From the NCBI RefSeq assembly GCF_040954835.1, contig NC_090706.1:29645148-29709147 (forward strand): DNA of 64,000 nt, in the 5' to 3' direction. The stretch comes from Lepisosteus oculatus. Lineage: Eukaryota; Chordata; Actinopteri; Semionotiformes; Lepisosteidae. The position numbers and the translations under genes were made by a program. Of the stretch, positions 36,901 through 48,200 are shown in pieces (position 1 is the stretch's first letter; each line of letters opens with the position of its first letter). Under the pieces are notes generated by a model. That model worked only from the letters and a program-made list of their open reading frames with translations. It was not told where the DNA came from and did not search any database.

Positions 36901-37207
36901 AAGTGGACGGAGCAGCTGACCACAAGAGGCGGGTTTGCCCCAGAAAGGGAGCGATCTGGATCATCGTCCTCTCCCACGAAAAAACCAAGCGCAGAGACAC
37001 TGACTCCCCCAGGCCCAGGAGCTGGGCTGAGCGCGAGAGCCGAGGGCCACGGGCCCGGTCTCGCGTGCCGAAGCCCCGGACAGCCCGCACCAAACCCGAG
37101 AGCGCCGGGGTCGGGCCTGACGCACTCACCGACTTGAGGTACTCTGCCAGCTTGTTGGCGTTCCAGCCCAGGACTTCAGTCCGGCTAGGGAGCTGGTCGA
37201 AACTCAT
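15941..37207 (-). CDS. lcp2: Lymphocyte cytosolic protein 2 (SLP-76 adaptor)
   Basis: Nineteen coding exons give 490 aa (human 533): 37207-37130, 30417-30355, 29678-29632, 27309-27244, 26570-26542, 26068-26025, 25406-25208, 25013-24913, 24417-24354, 23680-23564, 23234-23218, 22791-22772, 21622-21509, 21144-21117, 20797-20785, 17603-17488, 16541-16467, 16356-16201, 16066-15941. LCP2 is the cytosolic scaffold linking ZAP-70/Syk to Vav, Nck, PLC-gamma and GADS in T cells, platelets and myeloid cells. A SAM domain covers residues about 1-80. The three kinase-target tyrosines are kept as DYESP (Y115), DYESP (Y130) and DYEPP (Y147). PLC-gamma1-type motif QPPAPPQRP is at 190-198. GADS-type RSKK is at 242-245. 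The SH2 domain spans about 377-480, with phosphotyrosine arginine R404 in YLVRDSS. All exon phases agree. Microexons of 17, 20 and 13 nt are the least certain, but skipping the 17-nt one alone creates a stop in exon 13. Confidence 0.95.
16555..16735. repeat. Minisatellite in LCP2 intron
   Basis: About five copies of a 36-38-bp unit built from CAGACACTGGTTACACAGGT and AGACAGGCACAGGATAGA. It directly abuts the acceptor side of the first SH2-coding exon (ends 16541). Confidence 0.75.
17250..17395 (-). mobile_element. SINE-like fragment, minus copy
   Basis: The minus strand begins near GGCAGCATGGTGGCGCAGCG and continues with GTGTGTTCTCCCTGTGTTTG. This is the 5' half of a tRNA-derived fish SINE of the same general type as 40500-40815. 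The LCP2 exon at 17488-17603 lies about 90 bp away. Confidence 0.55.
18690..19170. repeat. 60-bp minisatellite split by a retroposon
   Basis: Units contain GCCTGTACTGTACAGAGTAG followed by a variant, GCCTGTACTGTATAGAGCAG, in alternation. The two blocks (18690-18845 and 19060-19170) are separated by an inserted element, and the units resume in the same register afterwards. Confidence 0.85.
18846..19059 (+). mobile_element. Retroposon inserted in minisatellite
   Basis: It contains GTAAAGCGCTTTGAGTGG and GAAAAAGCGCTATATAAGTG and ends in an (ATT)n tail. This layout is common in fish retroposon 3' ends. The element interrupts the 60-bp repeat within GCCTGTA...CAGAGCAG, so it is younger than the array. 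The family is not assigned. Confidence 0.6.
20360..20480 (+). repeat. 72-bp repeat family, locus 1 (about 2 copies)
   Basis: Units contain AGAGAGAAACTGTACAAGAC and CCTGCAGCCCCACGGCACAC. The same unit recurs at 38215-38490 and 60160-60565, in the same orientation. Confidence 0.88.
21165..21415. repeat. Degenerate purine-rich minisatellite in LCP2 intron
   Basis: Loose repeats of GTGTTGGACAGAGAGGGAGA plus ACACAGAGGTGTAC, about 35-45 bp per unit. The array begins about 20 bp from the acceptor of the 28-nt exon (21117-21144). Confidence 0.65.
21750..22385 (+). mobile_element. LINE 3' fragment, I/Nimb-like
   Basis: The plus strand encodes REKALRAFYTIRRLF and then a block ending IALHGSEVWGPLTDQE, typical of the region after the reverse transcriptase in fish I/Nimb-type LINEs. 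Frames then break. The tail reads TTTGGCAACACTGATTTTAC, then TTGAATTGAATTGAGA, a typical 3' end. The same family is seen at 61716-63170. It is inactive. Confidence 0.75.
23695..24190. repeat. 82/92-bp minisatellite in LCP2 intron
   Basis: About six copies containing CACAGTGCGTGATGGAGGGT and ATACACACATGGGCACACAC. Unit spacing alternates between 82 and 92 bp because some copies duplicate the 10-bp GATGGAGGGT. The array begins 15 bp upstream of exon 10 (23564-23680) on the coding strand, so it reaches into the polypyrimidine region of that acceptor. Confidence 0.9.
24630..24810 (+). mobile_element. CR1-like LINE 3' fragment
   Basis: Plus-strand text AAACTGAGAAGGGGTGCACT, then GAACAAGCTGCCCAGACATG and TTTCAAGAAACAGCTGAATG, matches in reverse the arrangement at 7290-7560 and corresponds to the C-terminal end of CR1-type ORF2. 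It is frame-broken. Confidence 0.55.
25436..25704 (-). mobile_element. tRNA-derived SINE, minus copy in LCP2 intron
   Basis: Reverse-complement copy of the 10190-10465 SINE. The head lies near 25704 (TGGCTCAGGATCTGCGCCTG on the minus strand) and the tail at 25436 (AAGTTATCTTAT). It starts about 30 bp from LCP2 exon 7 (25208-25406). Confidence 0.82.
26640..26935. repeat. 22-25-bp minisatellite in LCP2 intron
   Basis: About 12 units of CCAGCACACACCAGCCAGCG and variants containing AACCTCAGCCAGCATC. The core CCAGC...CCAG is strand-biased (C-rich on plus). Confidence 0.85.
27310..28010. repeat. 69-bp minisatellite in LCP2 intron
   Basis: About ten copies of a 69-bp unit with AGGACAGGAGACTGAGAGCA and AGACAGAGAAGATTGTCACA. 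As 69 is a multiple of three, frames of over 200 aa open on both strands with no start context, splice logic or homology; these are not genes. The array begins immediately upstream of LCP2 exon 4 (27244-27309). Confidence 0.93.
28400..28650. repeat. 43-53-bp minisatellite in LCP2 intron
   Basis: About six copies of a unit containing GTACACATGACACTCTCCTG and a variable (GT)n segment that accounts for the differing lengths. Confidence 0.88.
29780..30080. repeat. Degenerate minisatellite in LCP2 intron
   Basis: Repeats of ACAGGATAGGACCATGTCCA with CAGAGGTGATATGTA, about 39-60 bp per unit. At least two consecutive copies near 29920-29990 are almost identical. Confidence 0.78.
30531..31710. repeat. 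Two-type 48/51-bp minisatellite in LCP2 intron 1
   Basis: About 24 units beginning CTGCAGCCTGTACCCCACTG. They come in a 48-bp form ending CCTCAATCCTCTC and a 51-bp form ending CTTTCACCCCCTCTC, in irregular order. Both lengths are multiples of three, so a 448-aa plus-strand frame and a 237-aa minus-strand frame are artefacts. The array starts about 115 bp from LCP2 exon 2 (30355-30417). Confidence 0.95.
32295..32890. repeat. Minisatellite of GGACTGGACCTAGCTGGGCT type
   Basis: About 14 irregular units of 35-45 bp combining GGACTGGACCTAGCTGGG with TTGGGTTGTATT. Lies in LCP2 intron 1. Confidence 0.85.
33470..33680. repeat. Short tandem duplication in LCP2 intron 1
   Basis: Two to three copies of a segment containing CTATGACCACGCTGTGCTGC and CACTTTCCTAATGGAGGTGA, spaced about 75-80 bp apart. 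Confidence 0.65.
34117..34545. repeat. 30-bp minisatellite in LCP2 intron 1
   Basis: About 14 perfectly phased 30-bp units: TCAGTGACGGGCCTAGATGA followed by GCTCCACTGG or GCTGTACTGG. There are no unique spacers, so this is not a CRISPR-like array. Confidence 0.95.
34560..36885. repeat. 2.3-kb degenerate satellite with higher-order repeats, LCP2 intron 1
   Basis: Over 100 units of about 18-22 bp on the theme GCTAACTCACTGCAGACAAC. Longer blocks recur: GGGCAAGGCTAATACAGTGT at 35563 and 36224, and ATGGTGTAGTTAACTCACTG at 35941 and 36640. The higher-order period is therefore about 660-700 bp. The array ends about 245 bp from the exon 1 donor of LCP2. Confidence 0.93.
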
Positions 37208-37720
37208 GTTGCTCCCCTCACGTAGCGAGATATTCCGCTCCGAATCCGAGTCCCTTGAAGAAGAAGAAGAAGGAGAAGCCGAAAAACGGGCAACGAGCGA
37301 GCCTGGGCCGACCGCGTCCTCCTGCCCGGTTACCTCCTGCTCGGCATGCTGGATGGAGAGGGCCCCAAGAAAATGGCTCCCGCGGCTTCGCTGCTACGCC
37401 CTGAGCTCTGGCGTCGCCGCGCTGCGGAGGAAGTGAGGTGCCCGACGAGAGAGAGAGCGAGAGAGAGAGAGATGGCCTGCACGCACTGTGCAGCAGAACG
37501 AGCCCGCACCAAACAGCTCACACCGAGGGAGTGAGAGAGAGAGAGACAGGAAGGAAGCGCTCAAGACTGAACGAATGCTGACATCTTCCTCTTGCGAAAC
37601 CAGGGCTGTCAACCTCGGATGGGGGGGTCTGGTGGGGGGGGGGGGGAGAAAACAGCCCCTTCTTGCTGCACAGACTGAGACGACGCGGACGGCACGAAAG
37701 CGAGGCTTTTCGAAGAAACA
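36890..37720 (-). promoter_or_regulatory. GC-rich region around LCP2 exon 1
   Basis: Moderately CpG-rich sequence surrounds the LCP2 start codon (37207), with GA-rich tracts upstream. I see no TATA box at a suitable distance. The transcription start cannot be placed from sequence alone. Confidence 0.4.
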
Positions 37721-38214
37721 CAAATGGCGTCATTCACTACTTCCTCCTGAGTTTCTTGAAAAATCCTCCGGCCGACAAGCGAGTGGTGCTGCGTGGGGGG
37801 GGGTTGTTAATAAAAACCCAGCCCTCGTTAAGGAGCCCACTGGACCACAGGCCCCGTCTCTGAGCACAGTCTCTGAGCCTGTGTAGGACCCCTCAGACCG
37901 TCAGGGAGGACTATATGGTGCACATGGCTGCCTGACGCAACACAGTGGGCAAGACTGCAGGAGGAACTGCCCCGTCCCCCTGTGCTGCACCAGGGCTGTA
38001 GCCCTCGGCTCTTCTCAGAAACTGGTGGCTGCACTTCCTCCATGTGCTGCTGTGACGCCGATATTGCTAAGACTAAAAAAAAAAAAAACAATGAAAAAAA
38101 ACTATTCGTGAAAAGGCTCCCTCGCATGTACTGTATAGAGCTCCACACACAGGAGGGAACCCACTTCAACACCACAGAACTGCAGAACCACCTGGGTGAC
38201 ACTGTTCTGCACCT

Positions 38215-38490
38215 GCAGCCCCACGGCACACAGATCAGGGGAGCAGAGTGAAACTGTACAAGACCAGAGTGGGGTTCAGTCCTCCTGCAGCCCCACGGCA
38301 CACAGATCAGGGGAGGAGAGAGAAACTGTACAAGACCAGAGTGGGGTTCAGTCCTCCTGCAGCCCCACGACACACAGATCAGGGGAGGAGAGAGAAACTG
38401 TACAAGACCAGAGTGGGGTTCAGTCCTCCTGCAGCCCCACGACACACAGATCAGGGGAGGAGAGAGAAACTGTACAAGACCAGAGTGGGG
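38215..38490 (+). repeat. 72-bp repeat family, locus 2 (about 4 copies)
   Basis: Near-perfect 72-bp units (for example the boundary at 38280/38281 and the next at 38352/38353). The same family is at 20360-20480 and 60160-60565. It lies between the 5' ends of LCP2 and the AMT-like gene. Confidence 0.93.
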
Positions 38491-39084
38491 AGGACAGACT
38501 GAGACAGCTGTTACTCTCATTGCTTGTTTGTGTCGCGGCACTGAGAACGGCCTGTGAGTCCAGTCAGCCACCCTGCCCCCTACAGGCGGTCTGGTCTGGG
38601 CCGCTGGCCCTCTCCTCTGCGGACTCTAACAGCACATATGGACATTGCTTCGGCGTTCATGCACGGCGATCAGTAGCCATTGCCTTTTCATATGAGATAA
38701 ACTACGAGAATTTAACAGTTGTAAAAGAAGTATCTTGTTTTTTGGAATTTGTAAACAAACTGACTTCAATAGTTTGTCTGTTTTCTATGTTTCTTCTGGT
38801 TTCCATCTCTGTGAGACGGCCAGAGTTGAATTCATGTTGACATTCCCATAATTCGTCTCTGTTCTCTAGACGGAAAACGTTTTCTCGCACCTGTCTGTAA
38901 CTTGACTGTAGTTCCTGTTGCTTTTTGGATGTTTTTGGATGTCCATTTTTGTAGAAAATGAAATTCAAGAAATGGGAGCGTGATTGTATTTGTATTATGT
39001 AGGCTCGCCATCAGGCATTTAAAGTTTTTTTTTAAAATAAAAAACTATAATACATTTTACTTTGAAACGAATTGTCGACGTCGT

Positions 39085-39240
39085 GACTCTTACCTCGATG
39101 GACTTCGCGCGTGGACGGCCGGCGGAAGTGCGGCCGTTAGCGGCCTCGAGCGGCAGGGGCGGTTGACGGACGGATGTTAGCGCTGATGTGGCGCGTAGCC
39201 GCAGAGAGGCGACTCATTCACACAATTAATTAATTTCAGG
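39085..39240. promoter_or_regulatory. Divergent CpG promoter candidate
   Basis: A CpG-rich block just upstream of the AMT-like ATG contains an ETS-type CGGAAGTG (39123-39130) and no TATA box. On the minus strand a strong donor, ATCGAG|GTAAGA, ends at 39094, suggesting a noncoding exon of a divergent transcript (perhaps an LCP2 5' exon). On the plus strand ttaatttcag at 39230-39239 could be an acceptor for a 5' noncoding exon of the AMT-like gene. Confidence 0.45.
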
Positions 39241-39272
39241 TCACCGCCCGCGTACGAGTGTGCTGGTAGAAA

Positions 39273-42200
39273 ATGGGCGCCGTGGATCTGGAGTCGGTCA
39301 ATGACGTGTTCACCGTGCTGTGCGGCGTGTGGGTGCTGTGTAAGTGGAGTAGCTACTGGGAGAACCTTTCCCACCAGACGCCAGTTGGCCAATGTTTTAT
39401 TGAAAATGATAAAGTATGAAACCTGTCCCAGCTTCTTCAGCCGGAGAGGTGCGGTTGAAGGTCTTGGAGACCGGTAACCCAGAGGACATTTTTAGCATTT
39501 CTTTGTTAAAAAGGCTGGGTTACCGCGACTGCGTGTCCCGCATTGTTCTCTAACGGAATCTTTTTTTAAATACTTGTCCAAGTAGCGCTTCATGTTCAGT
39601 CAGATAAAGTGCGCGTATTTCAAATCAAAGAGCTTAACTGCAACTTACCCACGATAAATGCTGTACCTGTTTTTCGAACAGCTCCTAAAAAATGACTTAG
39701 CATGGAGTAATTAGCCCTAATTATTAGATTAATGGTAGAAGATTGCTGGTTTTACTAGTGTTGGGTCTGTAACTATCTCGTATTTTAGTACTGATATTGT
39801 ACTAAAACGATCGGTAAAACAAAACGACATTAAGAGTTTCGTACTTTATAGCGATGTAAGGATATATTTCAGTATAGTCCGGGAGGGCTGCAGCGTCTGG
39901 ACATTATTCCCAATCATCTATTCCTGACTAAAGTCAGGCTGCAAATGGGTTTAACATGACAAGTCTTAACTGCTGCTGCTCTTGGGGAGACTTAGACTTA
40001 CACCTGCCTTCCAGGATCAGGGCAGCCCTACGATATCTTTTCCTCAAACACTTATTTTTGTGTTTTATTTCCCTCTTCACAGTCTTTAAGTTTGGATTTG
40101 CGTTTGTGGAAGCCGGAAAGACAGATCCTCACCACACTGCAAATGTGTTCCTAAAAAACACAGCAGATACCTGTGAGTACAGTTTGATCACTCGGGCCAC
40201 GGTGTCTCTGTCCCTCTGTGTCCCTCGCTCTCACACAGACACAGGGCCAACATGTTCCTAAACAGTGTCTGAGGTATCCAAATAATGTGTAAAAAAAACT
40301 CTGGAAAGTATTGAGTGCATATATCTGAATGCTTGAGAAATTAACCAGTCGTGTTTTGTTCTTTTTAGTTTTTGCTGAGATTTATTATAACTTATCTTAA
40401 TGTGTAGTTTACACTTCGTCAATTAAAAAAAAATGTCTGCATTACTGTATTTTGCAATTTCAGAACATTGGACACGTTGTAAAGTCTGTAAAGTCTGAAG
40501 GAAGGTGGTGCAGTGTTTAGCATTGCTGTCTTGCACAGCTGAGGTCCTGAGTTCAATCCCAGACCTGAGGTGCTATCTGTGTGGAGTTTGTATGTTATTC
40601 CTGTGTTTCTGTGGGGTTTCCTTCAGGTGCTCTCCCATATTCCAAAGACATGCTGGTAGGTTAATTGGGTTCATGGAAAACAGGCCGTGGTGTGAGTGTG
40701 TTTGTGTCTGTGTGTACCCTGCGATGGACTGGCGTCCTGTCCAGTGTGTACCTTCCTTTTGCCTGTTGCTTGCAGGGATAGCCTCCGGTTCCTCGACAAC
40801 CCTGAATTAGATGAAGAAGCTGGCAAAAGGAGAGATAAAAAAGGATCTGAATACTTCTGCAAGGAATAATCGATCTAAAGATCACATCCAGCTGTTTCTT
40901 GAAATTGGTGCAGGGTGTCAGCTTCAGTAATATGGGTGGGAAGTTCGTTCCACACTCCTACCTCCCTTTTTGTACAGAGTTCTTCAGGGTCTCATCCAGG
41001 TGTTTATTGATAGAAACCCAGGTATAAGCTTTAATCACGTGGGTGGGTAGATTGTGCCACACTCCCAGCTCCCTTCGTTTAAAGAAGTTCCTCCTGTTCT
41101 CAGTGTTAAATACCACGGATGTCCTCTAGTTGGCGTTTCACTATTGATTCTGAAGAAGTCCAGTGGGTTGACTGTATCAGTGTCTTGGAAGATTTGGGAA
41201 GCGTGTATGGATTCAGTTCTTCATCCTGTCTGTGTGGGTCTGACAGGCTGTCTGTCTCATCGTATCATTGAGTGTATGTGTTCTGGTAACCAGAATTGTA
41301 CATGGTTTTCTAAATGAATCCTAACAAATGCGCTGTACAGTTTTGACACAACATCCCTTGATGGGAACTCTAAGATTTTACATAAATATACTAACTCTGT
41401 TTGCCTTTTTTACTGCTTCCCCATATGGGCTAGAAGATGGTGTCAATATAAACAGGGTCTTCTTCATAAGTAGTTTCTTCTGTCTCAATGTGTTGTAGTG
41501 TATCCTTTTTGTATTTCTGTTTTTACAATTTGCATACAGAACCCTGAACTTGTGTACATTACATATCATCTGGCAGCAGATTTCTCAGTCCTGAATTTGA
41601 TCTAAATCTTTGTGAATTTCACTTGTGTCTACAATGAAAATGGTGTTGTCTGCATTCTGGTCTAGTTTGCGAACTATAGTAGAATGTAGACAGTTGGTAT
41701 AAATTCGGCTGAGCAGTGGTCCTAGTACAGATCTCTGAAGTGAATATTGTATGGTCTGTGTGAGTCCATTGCTGCTGTTTCTTGTTCTTGTATCTAACAA
41801 ATTGATCGGGCGAGACCTTCCTTTTCTAAACTAATGCTAACTATTTCCTGGGATATTATTTCCTTACATACAGTGTGATCCTCTAGTTCAGTTGTGATAA
41901 TTGTTTCCTTTACTTTACATGTAATAGACATTGGTGTTGCTCTTCTGTTATTACGAGCTTCAGTTTTCTCGCCTTTTTTATGGAAGGGTACTACATGATT
42001 AACTCTCCAGTCCCTGGGTGCTACACCTGTCTGGTGACTGTTGGAACAGTTGTGCCAGTGGCTTCTGAATCATATCTCTTGTTTCCTTGGATACAGTTGG
42101 TAAGATACCATCTGTCCCTGGGGATGCATTAATCTTGATTGGTTCTACTTCCCCAAATCCTCCTGCCTCTTCTATGGTAATAATATTTAATACAGTACTT

Positions 42201-45200
42201 TTTTCCTGCTCCTGCCTGGGGCATGTTGCTGACTTCTTTCTTTGTGAACTCCTGAGTGAAACACTGGTTTGGTGCATCAGCCATTTCCCTTGCGTTGTCT
42301 AGAGTTCTGAGAAGGATGTTTAAATCATCCTTCCCAACCATCTTAAAGAATGGAAAAACAGATGCAGTGTGTGGGTAGTGTGAAGTCACCTAAGTCCAGC
42401 AGAATGTTCTTTTCTAGAGGAGTCTGTTTCTCGTCAGAAAAGTGATCACTGGCCCAATCTCCTCAAGCAGATCAGCCTTATTAAAAACTGGGAAACAAAG
42501 GTGCTTGTTAAGATTACTCGATCCTTTAGGCTGGAACTGTAAAGAGCTTTGTAAGGAGTGTAGTCACAGCAGTGTTGAATCTACAGGACATCAGGAGAAA
42601 TCACAAAGTAATCACCAAGTTAAAAAAGACATGCTTTCGTCCTGACTTCCATTCGCCTGTGTCCTCCGCCCCACTGAGCTGTAGAACCTCTTACCAGGAC
42701 ACTCCTGGCTGTGTAGTAATGAGTCTCAGCTGAGAGCTCTGAAAGGGAGCAGAATTGTACACAAATGTATATCTTCTTACTCAGGATTTTTCTCCGATTT
42801 ATTCTACCTAATCCTGAACTTCACAGCTCCACTTGAGAGCGAAGCTTAAAGCCTGTTTTTGCAGATCAGTGTGGCATTTGATATAGCTTGTAGAACAATC
42901 AAGTCCAGCATTCTCATTTAGTCTGGTGCTGTGTGGTGGGATAGCTGTCAGAAATAGATTGAAACTAATAGCAGGCTTTTGTGCTACGTTTCCTCCACAT
43001 GCTCCCTGTGTGGCAAACCACAGTTTGTATTACTGCTCTTTATCTGATGGACCCCTTACATTGAAATTGGTGTCTCTGTGCAGTAAATAACTCCCCTTTT
43101 TTTTTCACAAGCTTGCTGTGTCTCTAGGGTTCAGTCAGTATGTTTATAAATCAGTTTAAGTGTTAATTTTTATCAGCACTTCAGGCACGTGCGGTATTTA
43201 ACGATGTATCTCCTTCGGTTTTGCAATAAATCAGTATTTTACCATCAGTCTTGTTATTTAAAATAAACCTGCAATGGAAGATCTGTGATTTTGCATGGAA
43301 ATTCAGAGCGCCTTTGGGCTTTCTTTGGAAACGATACCCGCTGTAGGCGACCGTTTACTAAGTAGCTGTTCCTGCACAGCGCAGACACCCCCAGTCGATC
43401 TGTTTCCTGGCATCAAAGTGCACGGCGAGAAACGACAAGCTATTCATAGCAAGCAGTTGCTTGGTTTCAGGGCTCGGGGATGGAATGACATCTTCAAGTA
43501 ACAATTAACAAAAAAGTTAAAAATAGGCCCTGTTGCCTGCTGGCAGTTAAACCTTACTTCAGTGTTCGGCAGTCTTTCGGTGGGTGGGTGGGGGCTCATT
43601 TCAGGCCCAGAATACCCCCCCAACTGGCGTGTGGGAGTGTGTGCACATCTTGTGTTTGTGATCGCGTCTCGATTGCACACCAGTTTCCACTTCCTGGTCT
43701 CGCCGTTCCACTGCGCTGCAGCCTTCAGTGCAGCAGGGCTTCAAAGAGGTCTGATCCTTCCTGACAGAGCCAAGAGAGTGCCTGCTGTGTGCAGTAACTC
43801 AGTGCAGTCTCCTGAGGCCAGAGCCCTGATCACAGCACTGCTGTCCCTCTCTCACTGCTCCTGCTGTGTGCAGTAACTCAGTGCAGTCTCCTGAGGCCAG
43901 AGCCCTGAACACAGCACTGGTGTCCCTCTCTCACTGCTCCTGCTGTGTGCAGTAACTCAGTGCAGTCTCCTGAGGCCAGAGCCCTGATCACAGCACTGGT
44001 GTCCCTCTCTCACTGCTCCTGCTGTGTGCAGTAACTCAGTGCAGTCTCCTGAGGCCAGAGCCCTGATCACAGCACTGGTGTCCCTCTCTCACTGCTCCTG
44101 CTGTGTGCAGTCTCCTGAGGCCAGAGTCTGCAGCCCTGATCAGAGTGCCTGCGTGCTGCCTGGACTGCAAGATAAACTTCCCGAGCAGGACTTTGAAATG
44201 TTTAAAACCTCCCTTTACTGAGCGAAGCGAGACAGAAGTCGCCATCTGGTATCATTCAAGCATGTTCTCAGCAACTTATCCATCACTCCTGAGGGACCTC
44301 GTTTGGTTTAATTAAATAAAATGTAGCATTTAATGGTGTTGCACTGAGTGTATTTAGTTTTATTTCACATCGTGTTTTGTTTTTGTTGTAATCTGAATGA
44401 TTATTCTAAACATGTTTTCAATTGTTTGGAAACTTGAACTGGAAGTGAAATGAAAATCACCTCACTAAGCACCTCTTGGAGTAACTCTCCCCATTTCTGT
44501 CAGGGGAGAAAAGAAGACAAGAAGAGCACCTTCTCGACAGCAGTGACCCGAGGTTACTCAAGAGCTGCTCTTTCTGGAAGGGGGGGCTCGTGCTTCTTTC
44601 ATAACTCCTTCTGTCTCAGTTGTTGTTTGCCTTAATGTTGCCTCCCTTGCAGGCGGAGACAGGAGCTCTCCTTTCTCCCCCTTGACTCACAGGACCTCTT
44701 CCCATCTCTCATCCCCAGGCCATGTCCCAGTCCTCACTTCTGTGATGTAGAGCAAGTGCGCAAGCACTTGAGTATCCTCTTTCCTCCTCCCTGTTCACCC
44801 CTTCACCCTCTCCCCTCCCCCCTGTAAGAAGTCCATTTTCCTAAACACCAGTAAAAGTCACAGATCTTCACTGGGTGTAGTAACAGTTTGAAAGCAGGAA
44901 TTATCAGTGGGTGGAGTTGGGTGTTGTGTCCTGCTCTTCTCGCACAGCTCAGCTGCAGGACCTACAGGGCACAAGTATTCAGAACCCTGAAGAGTTGATG
45001 AAAGTGAGCCCAGCAGGAAACCAGGTCTGGCGCAGACAAGCCAGGGCAACTGGCTCTCTTTCTTTTTCTCTCTTGTGCCCAGTCTTGGGCTTCTGCGGTG
45101 CAGGAGTGCCCTGGATGTCCTGTGGTGCTCTGACCTGCACGAGGAGGCCCTTGGAAGGAAGAGGGTGGTTATTTTCCTGGGCCCAGCGACAGGAGGCGCT

Positions 45201-48200
45201 TGTAGCAGCTCTTACCCCAGCAGCACTGTGTGGGGATTAATCTGACAGCTTGAGTGCAGAGGAGTTCAACCCCCTTACTTATTCATGGGATCCTCTTCAG
45301 GACTCAGTCCCCCTGCCAGGCTTAGATCTGGGCAGATAAAAAGCCAATGAATAATTGACAGACCTCTTCATTAGAGAGCATGGCTTTAAATTTAAGATAA
45401 AAACAACGGGGTCCTGTTTGTGTGTTTGGTAAGAGAACAAACTACAGTGTATATATATATGCATAATGAAAGGTGATGAAGGCATTTCCTTGTGCTAAAT
45501 GTGCAGTCAGGGTTTCCAATGAGTAATAAAGTGATGCTCACAACCTATAAATTCAATAGGAAATGACATGCTGCTGCTTGCATTTGGGATTAATATTTAT
45601 GTGCATTTGATGCTTGCTGTAAAGTGAGTCAGACTTTTATCCTGAAATCCCCTTTTTGCATCCTGTGCAAGTCCAGCCTCCTCAGCAGAAGGGATCTTTA
45701 GTGGGCTGTAAACCTCCTTACCCTGCCTAGACAGCTGCAGCACTGCAGGCCTGGCCCTGCACTGGGTTGGAAAGGAAGGAACACAGCAGCCTGACAGTGA
45801 CATGCCGCTGTAGAGATGCTGATGTGTACACTTCTGCCTGCACAGGCGCAGAAGGTTTTACTCCATTTTCAGCCACTGGAGCAGCAAGATGGGCTGAGCC
45901 CACAGGGTTTGCTGAAATGTGAAACCTCCAATTCAGCCTTGCTGCACGGTTAGTTAAGTTCTGCCAGGACATAGACCCCGACCCCTATGATGTATCCTCA
46001 GTTTCCTGCTCCACAGTGCCCCCTGTTGCTAGCTGGGTTCCTGTTGGGACTGGAGGCTGCTTGCTGTGGTGCAGGTGGGGTGTAGTAGGGAGACATCACT
46101 ATCCCTCCGAGTTTCACTGTTAAGAGAGTGTGGTGCTGCTATATAGGTGCAGCTGGCTTGCAGGAGAGTCACAGTGCCGAGCTGAGCCAGAGATCCAGTG
46201 TGGATCGCCAGTGACTCCAGCACTGTGTGTGATGACGAAGGGCTGCTGAACGCCCTTCTCGCATTGCCTTGTTGGGGTCTCTCATGAACCCTCACTGTTT
46301 GCTAACCTAATCCGGTTAGATTTAGATCCTTTGTTTATACAGTATACAGTATACACAGTATGATTTTATTTGTATTGTAGGACTCATAATTGAGTGTTGT
46401 TAACTAAATCTACAGTACATATTAGCTGGCTGTGGGTCCACAGTGTTGTCTTGTGTGCCATGGGGATGGGGCGGAGCTTCAGGCAGTTGGTCTGGCAGTC
46501 ATGTCTCTGTCTTTGCAGAGTGTCCTTGTCTGCAAGTTACACAGCATGGGTGAATGTATGCCTACTATTTCAAACTGACAGTGGGAAATTGTTTGGCAAA
46601 ACTGCAGTTTACTATTTCATTAAGTTAGCCTTTTTATCTAAATCTTTTTTAATTGAATTTGCTGTTTCTACACTATTTGCTGATCCCTTTATTGGTCTTA
46701 CCTACAGACTTGTCTAGTTTATTAACTGTAGCAGAATCTAGAAAATTAGTATAAATTAGGTTGAGCAGTGGTCCTAGTAATAATACATATTCTGCTGTGA
46801 AAAAATAAATACACCATATTGTATGGCCTGCATGACTCCGTACCTGTCATTGCTTATTTGAGTAACTCTAAGAAGTCTGTCAGGCAGGACCTTAATTTCT
46901 GAAGCGATGCCGACTGTTCCTTTAGAATAATAATTCCATGTACTTTGAAGAATTGTTTCGGTACCCTTGATGGCTGTGGTCCCAGTTTCCCAGGGGTGCC
47001 TGTGTGACAGAACGTCTTGTCTCCGGTCTCTTTCTAGTCATCTCCCTGGTGGCCTTCTGGCTCCATGGCTATGCCTTTGCCTTTGGGGAGCACAACAGCT
47101 TCATTGGAGGGCAGTTCTTCCTCACGCTGGACGGCACCAACATGACCCACTTCTTCTTCAACTACGTCCGCTGCGCTGTGGCCACCACTGTGGCCCTGGG
47201 GGCCGTCAACGAGAGGACCGAGCCCATAGGGTACCTGATCTCGGGCTACGTCTTTGCAGGTAGGGCTGAGGGGACCAGTGGATGGATTCACAGGGTTCTG
47301 ACCAGTCTGAGCCATGAATCTGAGATGTGTCACCTGGTGATGGTCGTGTGTTTGGAATTGCATTGTTGTATCTCCTCAAGTGATGGGTTGGGTGTTGGCC
47401 CTGACTGGGTGAGCCAGGAGATGCAGATTGCTTGTAGGAACTCCCGGCTTCCGGAAGGCGGGCACCCATGTCCTGCCCTCCCCAGGGGCAGCCTGGTGAG
47501 AGGTGAATGGACGGTGTGTGAACTGACGCCTCTGCTGTAGACATGAAATATCAGACGAACACACTGACACCTCTTCCATGAAAAGCATCACCTTTGGTTA
47601 ATATAACATTGACTGTTGATAAGTGTGTTAACCTTTTTTTACTACAGTATCACCAGTTTATTTTGGCACACCCACCTGATATGCTATGTAGCACCAGCAC
47701 TGTTGGTGATTACAAAAAAACCCTGAGACTGCACACAGGGAGAATGGTGTAGCACCGGCACTGTTTGTAGCTACAAACCCTGAGACTGCACACAGGGAGA
47801 ATGGTGTAGCACTGGCACTGTTTGTAGCTACAAACCCTGAGACCGCACACAGGGAGAATGGTGTAGCACCGGCACTGTTTGTAGCTACAAACCCTGAGTC
47901 CGCACACAGGGAGAATGGTGTAGCACCGGCACTGTTCATGGCTACAAACCCTGAGACCGCACACAGGGAGAATGGTGTAGCACCGGCACTGTTCATGGCT
48001 ACAAACCCTGAGACCGCACACAGGGAGAATGGTGTAGCACCGGCACTGTTCATGGCTACAAACCCTGAGACCACACACAGGGAGAATGGTGTAGCACCGG
48101 CACTGTTCATGGCTACAAACCCTGAGACTGCACACAGGGAGAATGGTGTAGCACAGGCATTGTTCGTGGCTACAAACCCTGAGACTGTACACAGGGAGAA

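Noticed and set aside
40870-42390. Host reverse transcriptase gene or endogenous virus
   Set aside because: Peptides match CR1-type LINE ORF2 fragments with frameshifts; no LTRs, gag or env features seen.
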